A stretch of DNA of 64,000 nucleotides, taken from contig NC_062232.1 in NCBI RefSeq assembly GCF_902686445.1, forward strand, positions 95,714,932 through 95,778,931, in the 5' to 3' direction. Below, in pieces: positions 35,599 to 46,491 of this stretch. The number at the start of each line of letters is the position of its first letter. The stretch's first letter is position 1. The DNA is from Sciurus carolinensis (taxonomy: Eukaryota > Chordata > Mammalia > Rodentia > Sciuridae). The notes beneath the pieces were generated by a model that saw nothing but the letters and a program-made list of their open reading frames with translations, made no database searches and was not told the DNA's origin. The position numbers and the translations under genes are program-made.

Positions 35599-37554
35599 GT
35601 GAAAAGACCACCCACAGAATAGAAGAAAATAAATGCAAATCCTATACCTCATAATTTATTTGTATTTGAAATATGTAAAGAACACCCATAACTCAATAAA
35701 TGAATAATTCAATTAATAAATGGACACAGGATTTGAATACACATTTCTTCAAAGAATATGCACAAATTATCAATAAGCATATGAAAAGATGTTCAACATC
35801 ATTTACTATTAGAAAAATGCAAATTGAGACCATAATGAGTTATTACTTTGTACCTGCTAGGATGGCTAGGATAAAATAGGTGGACGATAACCACTGTTGG
35901 TGAGGATGATGAGAAATTAGAACCCTAACTCATTGCTGGTGGGTATGTAAAATGGTGCAGCCACTTTGGAAAACATTTTGGCAGTTCTTCAAAAAGATAA
36001 ACATAGAGTTACCATGATCTAACAATTCCACTAGTAGGTACATAACAAAGAGAACTGGAAGTAAGTGTTCAAATGAAAATGTGTTCATAGATGTTCACAG
36101 CAGCAGTATTCATAATAAATGATGAATAGTAACAACCCAAATGTCCATTAACTGATAAATGGATAAACAAAATGTGGTATATGCATACAATGGAATACTA
36201 CTCAACGTTAATAAGAAATAAAGTTCTATTTTATGCTACAACATAATGAACCTTGAAAACATTATACTGGAAAACATTAAGTGAAAAAAGTCACACACAA
36301 AAGACTCCATAATGTATGATTTCATTATATATAATTTTCAGAATAAGCAAATACATGGAGACAGAACAGGAAGAGATAGTTAATGGGTAAGGGATTTCTT
36401 TCTAGGGCAACAAAAGTATTCTACACTTTGATTATTATGACTACTGCCCAATTCTATGACTATACTAAGAACTGTTTAATTGTATATTTCAAATCAGCAA
36501 ATGCTATGGTATGTGAATTATATTTCAGGAAAGATTTTACCTTAGGTTTGACAAAAAAAGACAATCCACTGAAAAAAAATGGAAAAAGAAAAAAAGACAA
36601 ACTGTACTTCAAAACTTTAAAATTCCTGCTCTTTGAAAGACACTAAGTGGAATTAAAAGACAATTCAAAACTAGGATACAATATCAGCAAGTCATAGGTC
36701 TGATAAAGAACTTTGTCCATAATTTACAAAGAACAACCCAATTTTAAAAATAGACAAATATTAGAAAACTATACATCAAAAAAGTAAGTTATAGTAAAAA
36801 AAAAATAGATAAAAGATTATAAAATACACTTCCAAAAAGAAGATATACAGATGGCAAATAAGCGCTTGAAAAGATGATCAGGGAAGTGCAAATTAAAACT
36901 GCATTGGGAAGTCAATACAAACCTATTTACAATGATTAAAAATTTAAAAAGGTCAAGCATACAGAATTGGTGAGGATACAGAGAAAATGAAATCTTGTAT
37001 ACTGCTGAATCTCATATAGCAGTGTGAAATGGTACACATGCTTTAGAAGAGAATTTTGTACTTTCTTAAAATGTTAAGCACCTACCCACTAAAGGTCGGT
37101 CCAGGTATTCCACTGTTAGGTATTTACCAAAAAATTGAAGAATACAAATATCCATACAAAGACTTGTATACTACTGTATATAGCAGCTTTATTTTTATAG
37201 CCCCTAAAACTGAATCCAAATGTTCTCCAACAGGTTAATGGATCAACTAATTGTGAAATTCTACTCAGAAACAAAACAGAAAGGTCTATTTAAATATGCA
37301 ACAAAACTGACAAGTCTCAAATAATTATGTCAAGTAAAAGAAAGAAAAAACATCAAACACATTGTATTATTCCATTAATATAAAAGCTCTAGAAAAATGC
37401 AAACTAATCTATGATGTTAGAAAGCCAATTAGTGTTTGCCTGGAGAAGGAAGGATTGCAAAGGGAGAGGAAGAAACTTTTGGAGATAATGGATAAGTTCA
37501 ATACTTTCATGGTGATGATGATTTCATGGTGTAAGTATATATCGAAATTTATCA

Positions 37555-37632
37555 GGGTTGAGGATGGTGGAGTGCTAGCCTAGCATGTGTGAGGCCTTGG
37601 GTTCAACACACCAGCACCACATACCCCAAAAC
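37555..37632 (+). repeat. ID SINE, decayed
   Basis: GGGTTGAGGATGGTGGAGTG, TGTGTGAGGCCTTGGGTTCA, ACCAGCACCACATACC. The stretch 37633-38164 shows nothing recognisable. Confidence 0.75.
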
Positions 37633-38164
37633 GTATCAAACCGCATACTTTGTTTACATGCCCTTTATTTTATGCCTATTATTATCACAGTAAGGCTGTT
37701 AAAAACTAGAAAATACCCTAGAACAAAAAGAATCAAATGAAAAAGATTGTATGTTACCATTTCTGTAAATGAAAATGCAAAATGAGAAAATAAATGTAAT
37801 ATAATAATAGCTGGAAAAAATGTCCTAAGTTTTCTATTTTCTCACTAAGAGAAAGGATGCAAAAAAGAACTAACCAGGATCTTTAAGAATTAAAAATTTA
37901 AGACGTCATATGTTAAGCACAGAGAAGAGGTAATTTAGAGAACAGCAAGTAGTTACTGAATTTCACAATAATTCCCAGATTACATGTACATTATATTTGC
38001 TTACTTGAAGAAAGAGGCGAAAGTGGAATCTTAAGATTACGGTGACACTGTTCAAAAGATTTTAACAAGCACAAATTGATTGTGTTCTGCTTACAATGTG
38101 ATTTCCCTCATCAATCAGTCATGCTGAGATTAGGTTTATAAAGTTTTTTTTTTAAGGGTAACTT

Positions 38165-38258
38165 TTTTTTTCCTTTTTTTGATGGTGCTGGGGATCGAAC
38201 CCAGGGCCTTTTTCACAGTAGGCAAGCACTCTACCAACTGAGCTATAGCCCCAGCTCC
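38165..38258 (-). repeat. ID SINE
   Basis: GGTGCTGGGGATCGAACCCA, ACTGAGCTATAGCCCCAGCT. Flanked by AAGGGTAAC and AAAGGTAAC. Confidence 0.92.
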
Positions 38259-38389
38259 TTAAAGGTAACATTTTTATTAAACATTTTTGTTATCTATTTA
38301 CAATACTGCTTTTGTAACAGATCAACTTCCTGGAAAGATGTCTTTCACAGAATTGCTTTCACCTCCCCTCCCTAATCTTTTAGGAACCC

Positions 38390-38775
38390 ACCCTTTTTCT
38401 ATGTATTCTGAACTTCTGAAAGAAGCCCTGTAATGTCCCCTTTCTCCTCCCTTCTAGGAATTGACTTGCAGAAAAGCAAAGTGGGTATCTGAAAGGAAAA
38501 TGGCAGATGCTGGCCCCAGGAAGTCGAAGTCAGGATTCCTTTCAATGAGGAAGAAAATAGGAGCCCAGGAAAGAAAGACCTGCCCATTACCTCACATGGC
38601 CTCCTTTTCTCCCACAAAAGCCCTTCATGCCCTTGAGCCCCCAGAGATAGAAATTTGAGGTGGGGAGGAAGCCTCTCTGTCTTCTTTGGGGCTGGCTTTG
38701 AATAAACCTGTTTTCTTCCACTAATTTTAGTCTCCCAAGTCTTTGGGTGAGCAGCAAGTAATAGAACCTTAAATT
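38390..38775 (+). mobile_element. ERV-type solo LTR, tentative
   Basis: GC-richer than its flanks, with an AATAAA at 38701-38706 about 40 bases before a likely LTR end and a C/T-rich U5-like stretch. Ends are not certain. Opposite strand to LRCH2. Confidence 0.4.
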
Positions 38776-39028
38776 TGGATAAGAGTTTAATCATTAATTT
38801 TATAATACTATAATTATTATGTGAAACACAAGCTCATTTGTACAAATTTCAAAGTTTGCCCATTGCAGATATTATCATAAAATACACTAACATTTCCGAT
38901 CTGACATTTTAAATAAGGTTAAAACACTGTTACACTAATGCCAATCATTTTTTCTTTTTGTATCAGTTTTCTCTTAATCGCAATATGGATTTGGTGGGCA
39001 GCCAAGCCTCTGGTTTGGTGGGGAGATT

Positions 39029-39043
39029 AACACCAAGAGAAGG
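39029..39043. repeat. L1 target-site duplication, left copy
   Basis: AACACCAAGAGAAGG, repeated exactly at 45374-45388. It brackets the full-length L1 and its extra 3' segment. Confidence 0.95.
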
Positions 39044-39516
39044 ATCCAAGATGGCGGCCTAGAGGGAGACTGCACCCCTAGTCGCTCCAGAACCCAGGAG
39101 TTAAGAAGGGGAGGCATTGAGAGACTCGGACTGAAATAGAGCCACAGGTGAGTCGGCCCACTGGGTAAAGTTTGGCCCGGGTGGCAGGCCCAGATAGAGG
39201 TGGCTTATTGGAGCCGGGCAGGGCAGCTAGAGTCTTCCCAAGGTAGCCTTCCACACTCCGGCAGTGGGCTCCTCCCACACGGCCAGCTGCACGGCGCAGG
39301 CCCACAGTGAGAGCATTTCCGCACAGAGCCAGTTCCAAACCGTGGAACCAGTAGGGGGCTAGGGGCAGTTTTCTTCGGATGAGCTGCTTTATCAGATTCC
39401 TCCAAGACATCAGGCTACTGAAGGCTGGGAGGTGATACACTGGAAATCTACCGGGACACTATAAGCCAATAGTGGAAAACTGCAATATCTCAGGGTCCCA
39501 CTGACAACTGACCAAT
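39044..39516 (+). promoter_or_regulatory. L1 5' UTR / internal promoter
   Basis: GC-rich leader that begins ATCCAAGATGGCGGCCTAGA. The AAGATGGCGGC word (39048-39058) matches a YY1 site placed at the extreme 5' end, as in primate L1. This arrangement directs transcript starts at base 1 in known L1s. An antisense promoter is possible here but not shown. Confidence 0.8.
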
Positions 39517-40564
39517 ATGAGAAAACAAGGGAAGAAAATGTCCCAAACAAACCTAGATACTACATCAATAAAACCCAATGACAGCACAACAGAAGAAATG
39601 TCAGAAAGGGAGTTCAGAATGTACGTAATTAAAACGATCAGGAAAGCTAATGAGGAGATGAAAGAGCAAATGCAGGCATTGAAGGAGGAGATGAAAGAGC
39701 AAATGCAGGCATTAAATGATCGCACCAATCAACAGTTAAAAGACCAAATACGGGAAGCAAGAGATCATTTCAATAAAGAGTTAGAGATACTGAAAAAAAA
39801 AACAAACTGAAATACTTGAAATGAAGGAAACAATAAACCAAGTTAAAAACTCCATAGAAAGCATAACCAATAGGATAGAACACCTGGAAGACAGAACCTC
39901 AGACATTGAAGACAAATTATTTAATCTTGAAAGCAAAGTTGGCCAAACAGAAAAGATGGTAAGAAATCATGAACAGAATCTCCAAGAACTATGGGATATC
40001 ATGAAAAGGGCAAATTTAAGAATTATTGGGATTGAGGAAGGCTTAGAGAAACAAACCAAAGGAATGAACAATCTATTCAATGAAATAATAACAGAAAATT
40101 TCCCAAATCTGAAGAATGAAATGGAAAACCAAGTACAAGAGGCTTATAGAACTCCAAACATACAAAATTACAACAGACCCACACCAAGGCACATTATTAT
40201 GAAAATACCTAACATACAAAATAAAGACAGAATTTTAAAGGCCGCGAGAGAAAAGAATCAAATTACATTCAGAGGGAAACCAATAAGAATATCAGCAGAT
40301 TTTTCAATCCAGACCCTAAAAGCTAGAAGGGCCTGGAACAACATTTACCCAGCCCTGAAAGAAAACGGATGCCAACCAAGAATCTTATACCCAGCAAAAC
40401 TTACCTTCAAATTTGACGATGAAATAAGATCCTTCCATGATAAACAAAAGCTAAAGGAATTTACAAAAAGAAAGCCAGCATTACAGAACATTCTCAGCAA
40501 AATATTCCATGAGGAAGAGATGAAAAACAACGATGCAAATCAGCAACAGGAGGCGCTAGCCTAA
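39517..40564 (+). pseudogene. L1 ORF1 (RNA-binding protein), one-base frameshift
   Basis: The first open piece is 39517-39810 (97 codons); the second is 39821-40564 (247 codons). The break is a run of 10 A's at 39793-39802 where 9 would keep the frame. The N-terminal part holds a charged coiled coil with an 11-residue tandem repeat (EEMKEQMQALK). Then come the RRM (LRIIGIEEG) and the C-terminal domain (REKNQITFRGKPIRISADFS, ARRAWNNIYPAL, PAKLTF). The product forms trimers that coat L1 RNA in known L1s. Length is about 345 residues, usual for mammalian ORF1p. Confidence 0.93.
39652..39717 (+). repeat. 33-bp in-frame tandem duplication in ORF1 coiled coil
   Basis: Two copies of a unit encoding EEMKEQMQALK/N, 39652-39684 and 39685-39717, differing at the last codons. 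Eleven residues is one hendecad, so the coil can lengthen without breaking its pattern. Confidence 0.93.
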
Positions 40565-40595
40565 AGGAATAGCCAAATAAAGGAGAAACCAAATC

Positions 40596-43500
40596 ATGTC
40601 AAAAACAAATATGAGTCAATTGACTGGGAATACAAATCATATCACAATAATAACCCTGAATGTTAATGGCCTGAATTCATCAATCAAAAGACACAGACTG
40701 GCAGATTGGATTAAAAAGAAAAATCCAACAATATGCTGCCTGCAAGAGACTCACCTCATAGAAAGAGACACCCATAGACTAAAGGTGAAAGGATGGGGAA
40801 AAACATACCATGCACATGGACACAGCAAAAAAGCTGGAGTATCCATCCTCATCTCAGATAATGTGGACTTCAAACCAAAACTAATCAGAAGGGATAAAGA
40901 AGGACATTACATGCTGCTTAAGGGAAGCATAAGTCAGCAAGACATAACAATCATAAATATCTATGCCCCGAACATTGGCTCATCCACGTACGTCAAACAA
41001 ATCCTTCTCAATTACAGAATTCAAATAGACCACAACACAATAATACTAGGCGATTTTAACACACCTCTCTCACCACTGGATAGATCGTCCAAACAAAAAT
41101 TGAATAAAGAAACTATAGATCTCAACAACACAATCAGCAATTTAGACTTAACAGACATATATAGAATATACCATCCAACAAAGAACGAATACACTTTCTT
41201 CTCAGCAGCACATGGATCCTTCTCTAAAATAGACCATATTTTATGCCACAAAGCTACTGTTAGCAAATACAAGAAGATAGAGATACTACCTTGTACTCTA
41301 TCAGATCATAATGGATTGAAATTAGAAATAAATGACAGAATAAAAAACAGAAACTTCTGCAATACCTGGAGACTAAATAATACACTATTATATGATGAAT
41401 GGATAACAGAAGACATCAGGAGGGAAATAAAAAAATTCTTAGAAGTAAACGAGAACAAAGACACATCATATCAAAATCTCTGGGACACTATGAAAGCAGT
41501 ACTTAGAGGAAGATTTATTTCATGGGGTGCATTCAAAAAAAGAAGTAGAAATCAACAAATAAACGACTTAACACTACAGCTCAAAGCACTAGAAAAAGAA
41601 GAGCAGACCAATACCAAAAGTAGTAGAAGACAGGAAATAGTTAAAATCAGAGCCGAAATCAATGAAATCGAAACAAAAGAAACAATTGGAAAAATTAACA
41701 AAATAAATAGTTGGTTCTTTGAAAAAATAAATAAAATTGATAAACCCTTAGCCACACTAACAAAGAGAAAGAGGGAGAAAACTCAAATTACTAAAATTCG
41801 GAATGAACAAGGAAACATCACAACAGACACGAGTGAAATACAAAACATAATTAGAAGCTATTTCAAAAATCTATACTCCAACAAAACAGAAAACCTCGAA
41901 GACATCAACAAATTTCTAGAGACATATGAACTACCTAAACTGAACGAGGAGGACATACACAACTTAAATAAACCAATTTCAAGCAATGAAATAGAAGAGG
42001 TCATCAAAAGCCTACCAACAAAGAAAAGTCCAGGACCAGATGGGTTCTCAGCCGAGTTCTACAAAACCTTTGAAGAAGAGCTCATTCCAATACTTCTCAA
42101 ACTATTCCATGAAATAGAAGAGGAGGGAACCCTACCAAACTTGTTCTATGAAGCCAATATCACCCTGATACCTAAACCAGACAGAGACACATCGAGGAAA
42201 GAAAATTTCAGACCAATATCCTTAATGAATATTGATGCAAAAATTCTCAACAAAATTTTAGCAAATCGCATACAAATATATATTAAAAAGATAGTGCACC
42301 ACGATCAAGTGGGTTTTATCCCAGGGATGCAAGGTTGGTTCAACATTTGGAAATCAATAAATGTCATTCACCATATCAACAGACTTAAAGTTAAGAATCA
42401 CATGATTATTTCAATAGATGCAGAAAAAGCATTTGATAAAATACAGCATCCCTTCATGCTCAAAACACTAGAAAAAATTGGGGTAGTGGGAACATTCCTA
42501 AACATTATAAAGGCAATCTACGCTAAGCCCATGGCTAATATCATTCTAAATGGTGAAAAACTGAAAGCGTTCCCCCTAAAAACTGGAACAAGGCAGGGAT
42601 GCCCTCTTTCACCGCTTCTATTCAACATCGTCCTTGAGACTCTAGCCAGAGCAATCAGACAAACCAAAGAAATTAAAGGGATACGAATAGGAAAAGAAGA
42701 ACTCAAACTATCCCTGTTCGCTGATGACATGATTATATATTTAGAGGAACCTGGAAATTCCACCAGAAAACTTTTAGAACTCATAAGTGAATTCAGTAAA
42801 GTAGCAGGTTACAAGATCAATGCTCATAAATCCAATGCATTTTTATACATAAGTGATGAATCTTCAGAAAGAGAAATTAGGAAAACTACCCCATTCACAA
42901 TAGCATCAAAAAAATAAAATACTTGGGAATCAATCTCACAAAAGAGGTGAAAGACCTCTACAATGAGAACTACAGAACACTAAAGAAAGAAATTCAAGAA
43001 AACCTTAGAAGATGGAAAGATCTCCCATGTTCCTGGATAGGCAGAATTAATATCGTCAAAATGGCTATACTACCTAAAGTGCTATACAGATTCAATGCAA
43101 TTCCAATTAAAATCCCAATGATGTACCTTGCAGAAATAGAGCAAGCAATTATGAAATTCATCTGGAAGAATAAAAAACCTAGAATAGCTAAAGCAATCCT
43201 CAGTAGCAAGAGCGAAGCAGGGGGTATTGCAATACCAGATCTTCAACTTTACTACAAAGCAATAGTAACAAAAATGGCATGGTATTGGTACCAAAATAGA
43301 CAGGTAGATCAATGGTACAGAATAGAGGACATGGACACAAACCCAAATAAATACAATTTTCTCATACTAGACAAAGGTTCCAACAATATGCAATGGAGAA
43401 AAGATAGCCTCTTCAACAAATGGTGCTGGGAAAACTGGAAAACCATATGCAATAGAATGAAATTAAACCCCTATCTCTCACCCTACACAAAACTCAACTC

Positions 43501-44443
43501 AAAATGGATCAAGGACCTCGGAATCAGACCAGAGACCCTGCATCTTATAGAAGAAAAAGTAGGTCCAAATCTTCAACTTGTTGGCTCAGGATCAGATTTC
43601 CTTAACAGGACTCCCATAGTACAAGAAATAAAAGCAAGAATCAACAACTGGGATAGATTCAAACTTAAAAGATTTCTCTCAGCAAAGGAAACTATCAGAA
43701 ATGTGAAGAGAGAGCCTACAGAGTGGGAGAATATCTTTGCCAACCATACCTCAGATAGAGCGCTAATTTCCAGAATCTATAAAGAACTCAAAAAACTCTA
43801 CACGAAGAATACAAATAATCCAATCAATAAATGGGCTAAGGAAACGAACAGACACTTCACAGAAGAAGATGTACAAGTAATCACCAGATATATGAAAAAA
43901 TGTTCAACATCCCTAGTAATAAGGGAAATGCAAATCAAAACTACCCTAAGATTTCATCTCACCCCAATTAGAATGGCGATTATCAAGAATACAAGCAACA
44001 ATAGGTGTTGGCGAGGATGTGGTGAAAAAGGAACACTCATACATTGCTGGTGGGGTTGCAAATTAGTGCAGCCACTCTGGAAAGCAGTGTGGAGATTCCT
44101 CAGAAAGCTTGGAATGGAAACACCATTTGACCCAGCTATCCCACTCCTTGGCCTATACCCAAAGGACTTAAAATCAGCATACTACAGAGATACAGCCACA
44201 TCAATGTTCATTGCTGCTCAATTCACCATAGCCAGATTGTGGAACCAACCTAGATGCCCTTCAGTTGATGAATGGATAAAGAAACTGTGGCATATTTATA
44301 CAATGGAATATTACTCCGCAATGAAGAATGATAAAATTATGGCATTTGTAGGCAAATGGACGAAATTGGAGAATATCATGCTAAGTGAGATAAGCCAATC
44401 TCAAAAAACTAAAGGACGAATGATCTCGCTGATAAGCGGATGA
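40596..44443 (+). pseudogene. L1 ORF2 (endonuclease / reverse transcriptase), one-base frameshift
   Basis: First piece 40596-42917 (773 codons), second 42923-44443 (506 codons). The break is at 42908-42914, where a run of 7 A's is one short. The N-terminal APE-type endonuclease shows [34 protein letters not shown] and [10 protein letters not shown]. The RT domain has [40 protein letters not shown] and the catalytic FADD at residues 708-711. The C-terminal Cys/His segment is [18 protein letters not shown]. Total ~1280 residues, as expected. Apart from the one indel I see no lesion. Confidence 0.95.
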
Positions 44444-44637
44444 GGACATATAATGGGGGGTGGGAGGGGCTAGCATTAGGTTTAGGGTTAGGTTTAGAGT
44501 TAGGCTAAGGAGAGCGGCAAGAATGAAGGAAAGAAGGACTGTGTAGAGGGAAAAGAGGGGTGGGAGGGGTGGGGGGAGGAGAAAAATAAAATAAACATCA
44601 TTACCCTATGTAAATGTAAAAAAAAAAAAAAAAAAAG
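44444..44637 (+). other. L1 3' UTR with G-rich and telomere-like tracts, first poly(A)
   Basis: GGGGGGTGGGAGGGGCTAGC (about 44455-44474), then degenerate TTAGGG-like units (44479-44505), a second G-rich run near 44560-44578, then ATCATTACCCTATGTAAATG and a poly(A) of about 18 bases ending at 44637. G-rich tracts of this kind can form G-quadruplexes and are common in L1 3' UTRs. Confidence 0.85.
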
Positions 44638-45373
44638 GTAGGTAGCAATGACATCACCTAGTATCGGGGGACCTGCAGCCTGCTGGTTGCCAGGGAAAAA
44701 GCAAAACAATCAGGAAAGCTTGTTTGCTCCTGGCAGACATCTATAGCTCTAGATTGGTTTTCCCTGCTGGCCTGGCATGCCTCAAGTAAGACGAGAAAGT
44801 TAAGTGCTAAAGTGGTAATGTGGTAATGTTTAGGGTTTGTCATGTATTTATCAACCAACCCCCAGTTCTTCCTGAGCTATAGAAGTCTCCTCTTTAACAA
44901 GATACTCACTCTCATTTCTCTCGCTATCTGGACACAGAGAGAGAGAAACAGACCCTGTGAGTGGACAATTCTCAGCAGGAGATTGACAAGAGACAATATA
45001 AGAAAACAAGGAAAGAAATATCCCATGGCTTCTACCACTACACCAACTATAACCACATTGCATAATGCAAAGAAAATGGACTTGGAGTCAAAAGCCTAAG
45101 AACATGTGCTGGTTCCTGCTAGGCTATGGGGGACTGTTTACTCCCCTTTTTTCTTAGTTTCCTTAACTACCAACTAGAAACAAAAAGAAAGCCATGATTG
45201 TGAACAAATGGGATATGTTTAACAGCTCACTATAAACTCTGAAGTAACATTCGGATCGTAGAATCATAGAGCTGGTATAATCTTGTTCATGATTAAAAGT
45301 TACTGTTTTGTGTGTCAAAAACATAAATGTAAAGTTTAAAGTAATAAAACTTTTGGAAGAAAAAAAAAAAAAA
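44638..45373 (+). other. 3'-transduced segment of the L1, with its own poly(A)
   Basis: About 720 bp that is not L1 3' UTR lies between the element's own poly(A) and a second poly(A), inside the target-site duplication. AATAAA at 45343-45348 sits 12 bases before the A-run. It should therefore be flanking DNA of the source L1, copied by read-through. Around 44998-45030 it encodes IRKQGKK, like the MRKQGKK start of ORF1, so it may include a diverged L1 piece. No gene was recognised. Confidence 0.85.
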
Positions 45374-45388
45374 AACACCAAGAGAAGG
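45374..45388. repeat. L1 target-site duplication, right copy
   Basis: Exact copy of 39029-39043, directly after the second poly(A). Confidence 0.95.
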
Positions 45389-45496
45389 TTATGAATTTTC
45401 ATATTCAGAAAACATTAGTAACTGCTATTTTGAAGACCTTAATTTACATGCAACAAATGAATATTTAAATAATCATTCTGTTGGATAAATAATTAC

Positions 45497-45574
45497 CTGT
45501 GAGACACCCAACTTTTTACAAGCATCGAGAAAATTTTCTACATTTCTTCGACATTTTGCCATGCTCAGCTTGGG
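45497..45574 (-). CDS. LRCH2: LRCH2 coding exon, C-terminal half of calponin-homology domain
   Basis: This 78-nt exon (26 codons, phase 0 at both ends) has an acceptor ending TTTACAG and the donor CAG|GTAATTA. The peptide begins PKLSMAKCRRNVENFLDACK and ends KLGVSQ. The motif of Cys-basic residues followed by NVENFLxACxxLGV is the conserved second half of CH domains. The 3' end of a young antisense L1 insertion sits only 108 bp downstream of this exon's donor, in the last intron. Confidence 0.93.
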
Positions 45575-46065
45575 CTGTAAAGTAAGGTTGGGGAAAGAAA
45601 GATGTATTTTCAAGCATCTTTATACAGAACTTAACCAAAACTGAAATTTTAATGTGTTGAGGTACATTCTATTATTTAAAGACAGCTTTAAGAAGTATAT
45701 TTTCCTGTGAGAAACAGAAAGCCCAGTGGTCCATTTTTAGAATATAGTATTTAGCCTTAATTGGATCCAATTGTAGTCATATTTATTATAGCCCTTCCCT
45801 TTGCCCACCCCAATTTTAAAATTAGCTAATCATGTAGATTGGAACCTCAAGTTCCTCCAATCAGGCCAAAGGGCAGCACTGCTTTGTGGATGAAAGCAGG
45901 TGGACTGGCCACCCACGTGTGCCTACTAGACAGGTTCTAGCACGCCCTCCTGGCAGCAGTAAATGCCTTGTCCAGCCACTTTTGAGCACTGTGTTTGATT
46001 TCTTATGGCACTTCAGTATTTCTAACATTTCTTTGGAGAACTAAGAGACTGTAAACAAAACTTAC

Positions 46066-46203
46066 CACTGCTGGTGATGGTACATGAATACTAGCTACAG
46101 AGCGTGGCCTTATATGATTGGCTAAATGGCAAAGAACAACCCCATCCATCAGTGCAGCTCCAATGTCATCAGGCAAAATTACTTTTAATCTGGATTCAAG
46201 ATT
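46066..46203 (-). CDS. LRCH2: LRCH2 coding exon, N-terminal half of calponin-homology domain
   Basis: This 138-nt exon (46 codons, phase 0 at both ends) has an acceptor ending TTTGTAG and the donor GTG|GTAAGTT. The peptide includes ILPDDIGAALMDGVVLCHLA and then NHIRPRSVASIHVPSPAV. The DGVVLCHLANHI stretch is the characteristic CH core helix (DGxxLCxLxN). CH domains of this single type are linked to cytoskeleton and adaptor functions, and Drosophila LRCH is a cortical actin-associated protein. This exon is the clearest family marker in the window. Confidence 0.93.
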
Positions 46204-46378
46204 CTACAAAGAAATGGATATAAATCAGGTATTTCATCTAAACATATATTATATATTTCTATTACTAAGTGTTATATAATCAAAAATTGTCAAGAACATT
46301 GAAAATAAATCCATATAGCTTATTAATTTTTCCAAGTTAAACCCTTTCTATAAAGCAAGTCTTAAAGGTCAGTCTTAC

Positions 46379-46491
46379 ATTTCGAAGTTGTCGTATTTGC
46401 TCTCGTTCTTCCCGTAAGTGTTCCATCTTTCTTCTCATTGTAAATCCTGGATCTGCAGCCCCATATTCCTGGCGAGATGAGCGGCTAAAAG
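46379..46491 (-). CDS. LRCH2: LRCH2 coding exon, charged helix leading into CH domain
   Basis: This 113-nt exon encodes AFSRSSRQEYGAADPGF, followed by a charged helical stretch including MEHLREEREQIRQLRN. I chose the acceptor at TATAAAG|CTTTTAG because it alone preserves the frame from the preceding exon; the nearby TTTTAG|CCGC acceptor would leave the joined frame wrong. The donor is AAT|GTAAGAC. The charged helix immediately precedes the CH domain. Confidence 0.88.

Larger units (their letters stand above)
31880..37553 (+). mobile_element. old L1M sequence, interrupted (probably more than one element)
   Basis: L1 ORF2 text runs from the RT region to 3' ends near 36560, and an older L1-like 3' segment (36700-37553) follows. 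Open frames such as 33761-34066 keep RT-like words (IRQGCPCLPFVFNIVLGYLA) but are broken. Later insertions at 32338-33278, 34785 and 35388 split it. Confidence 0.75.
39044..45373 (+). mobile_element. full-length young L1 with 3' transduction
   Basis: It is bounded by a perfect 15-bp target-site duplication. Order: 5' UTR (39044-39516), ORF1, a 31-bp spacer, ORF2, a G-rich 3' UTR, an internal poly(A) (to ~44637), about 720 bp of non-L1 sequence, AATAAA (45343-45348), and a second poly(A). The insertion lies in the last LRCH2 intron, antisense to the gene. The perfect duplication and nearly open ORFs mark it as recent. It is the best candidate for an L1 family active in recent squirrel evolution. 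Confidence 0.95.

Noticed and set aside
38461..38794. Open frames of 65 and 131 codons on both strands
   Set aside because: They fall within a GC-richer LTR-like segment; no domain and no splice signals link them to LRCH2.
40345..43312. Several minus-strand open frames of 60-90 codons opposite the L1 ORFs
   Set aside because: They are shadows of ORF1 and ORF2 on the other strand.
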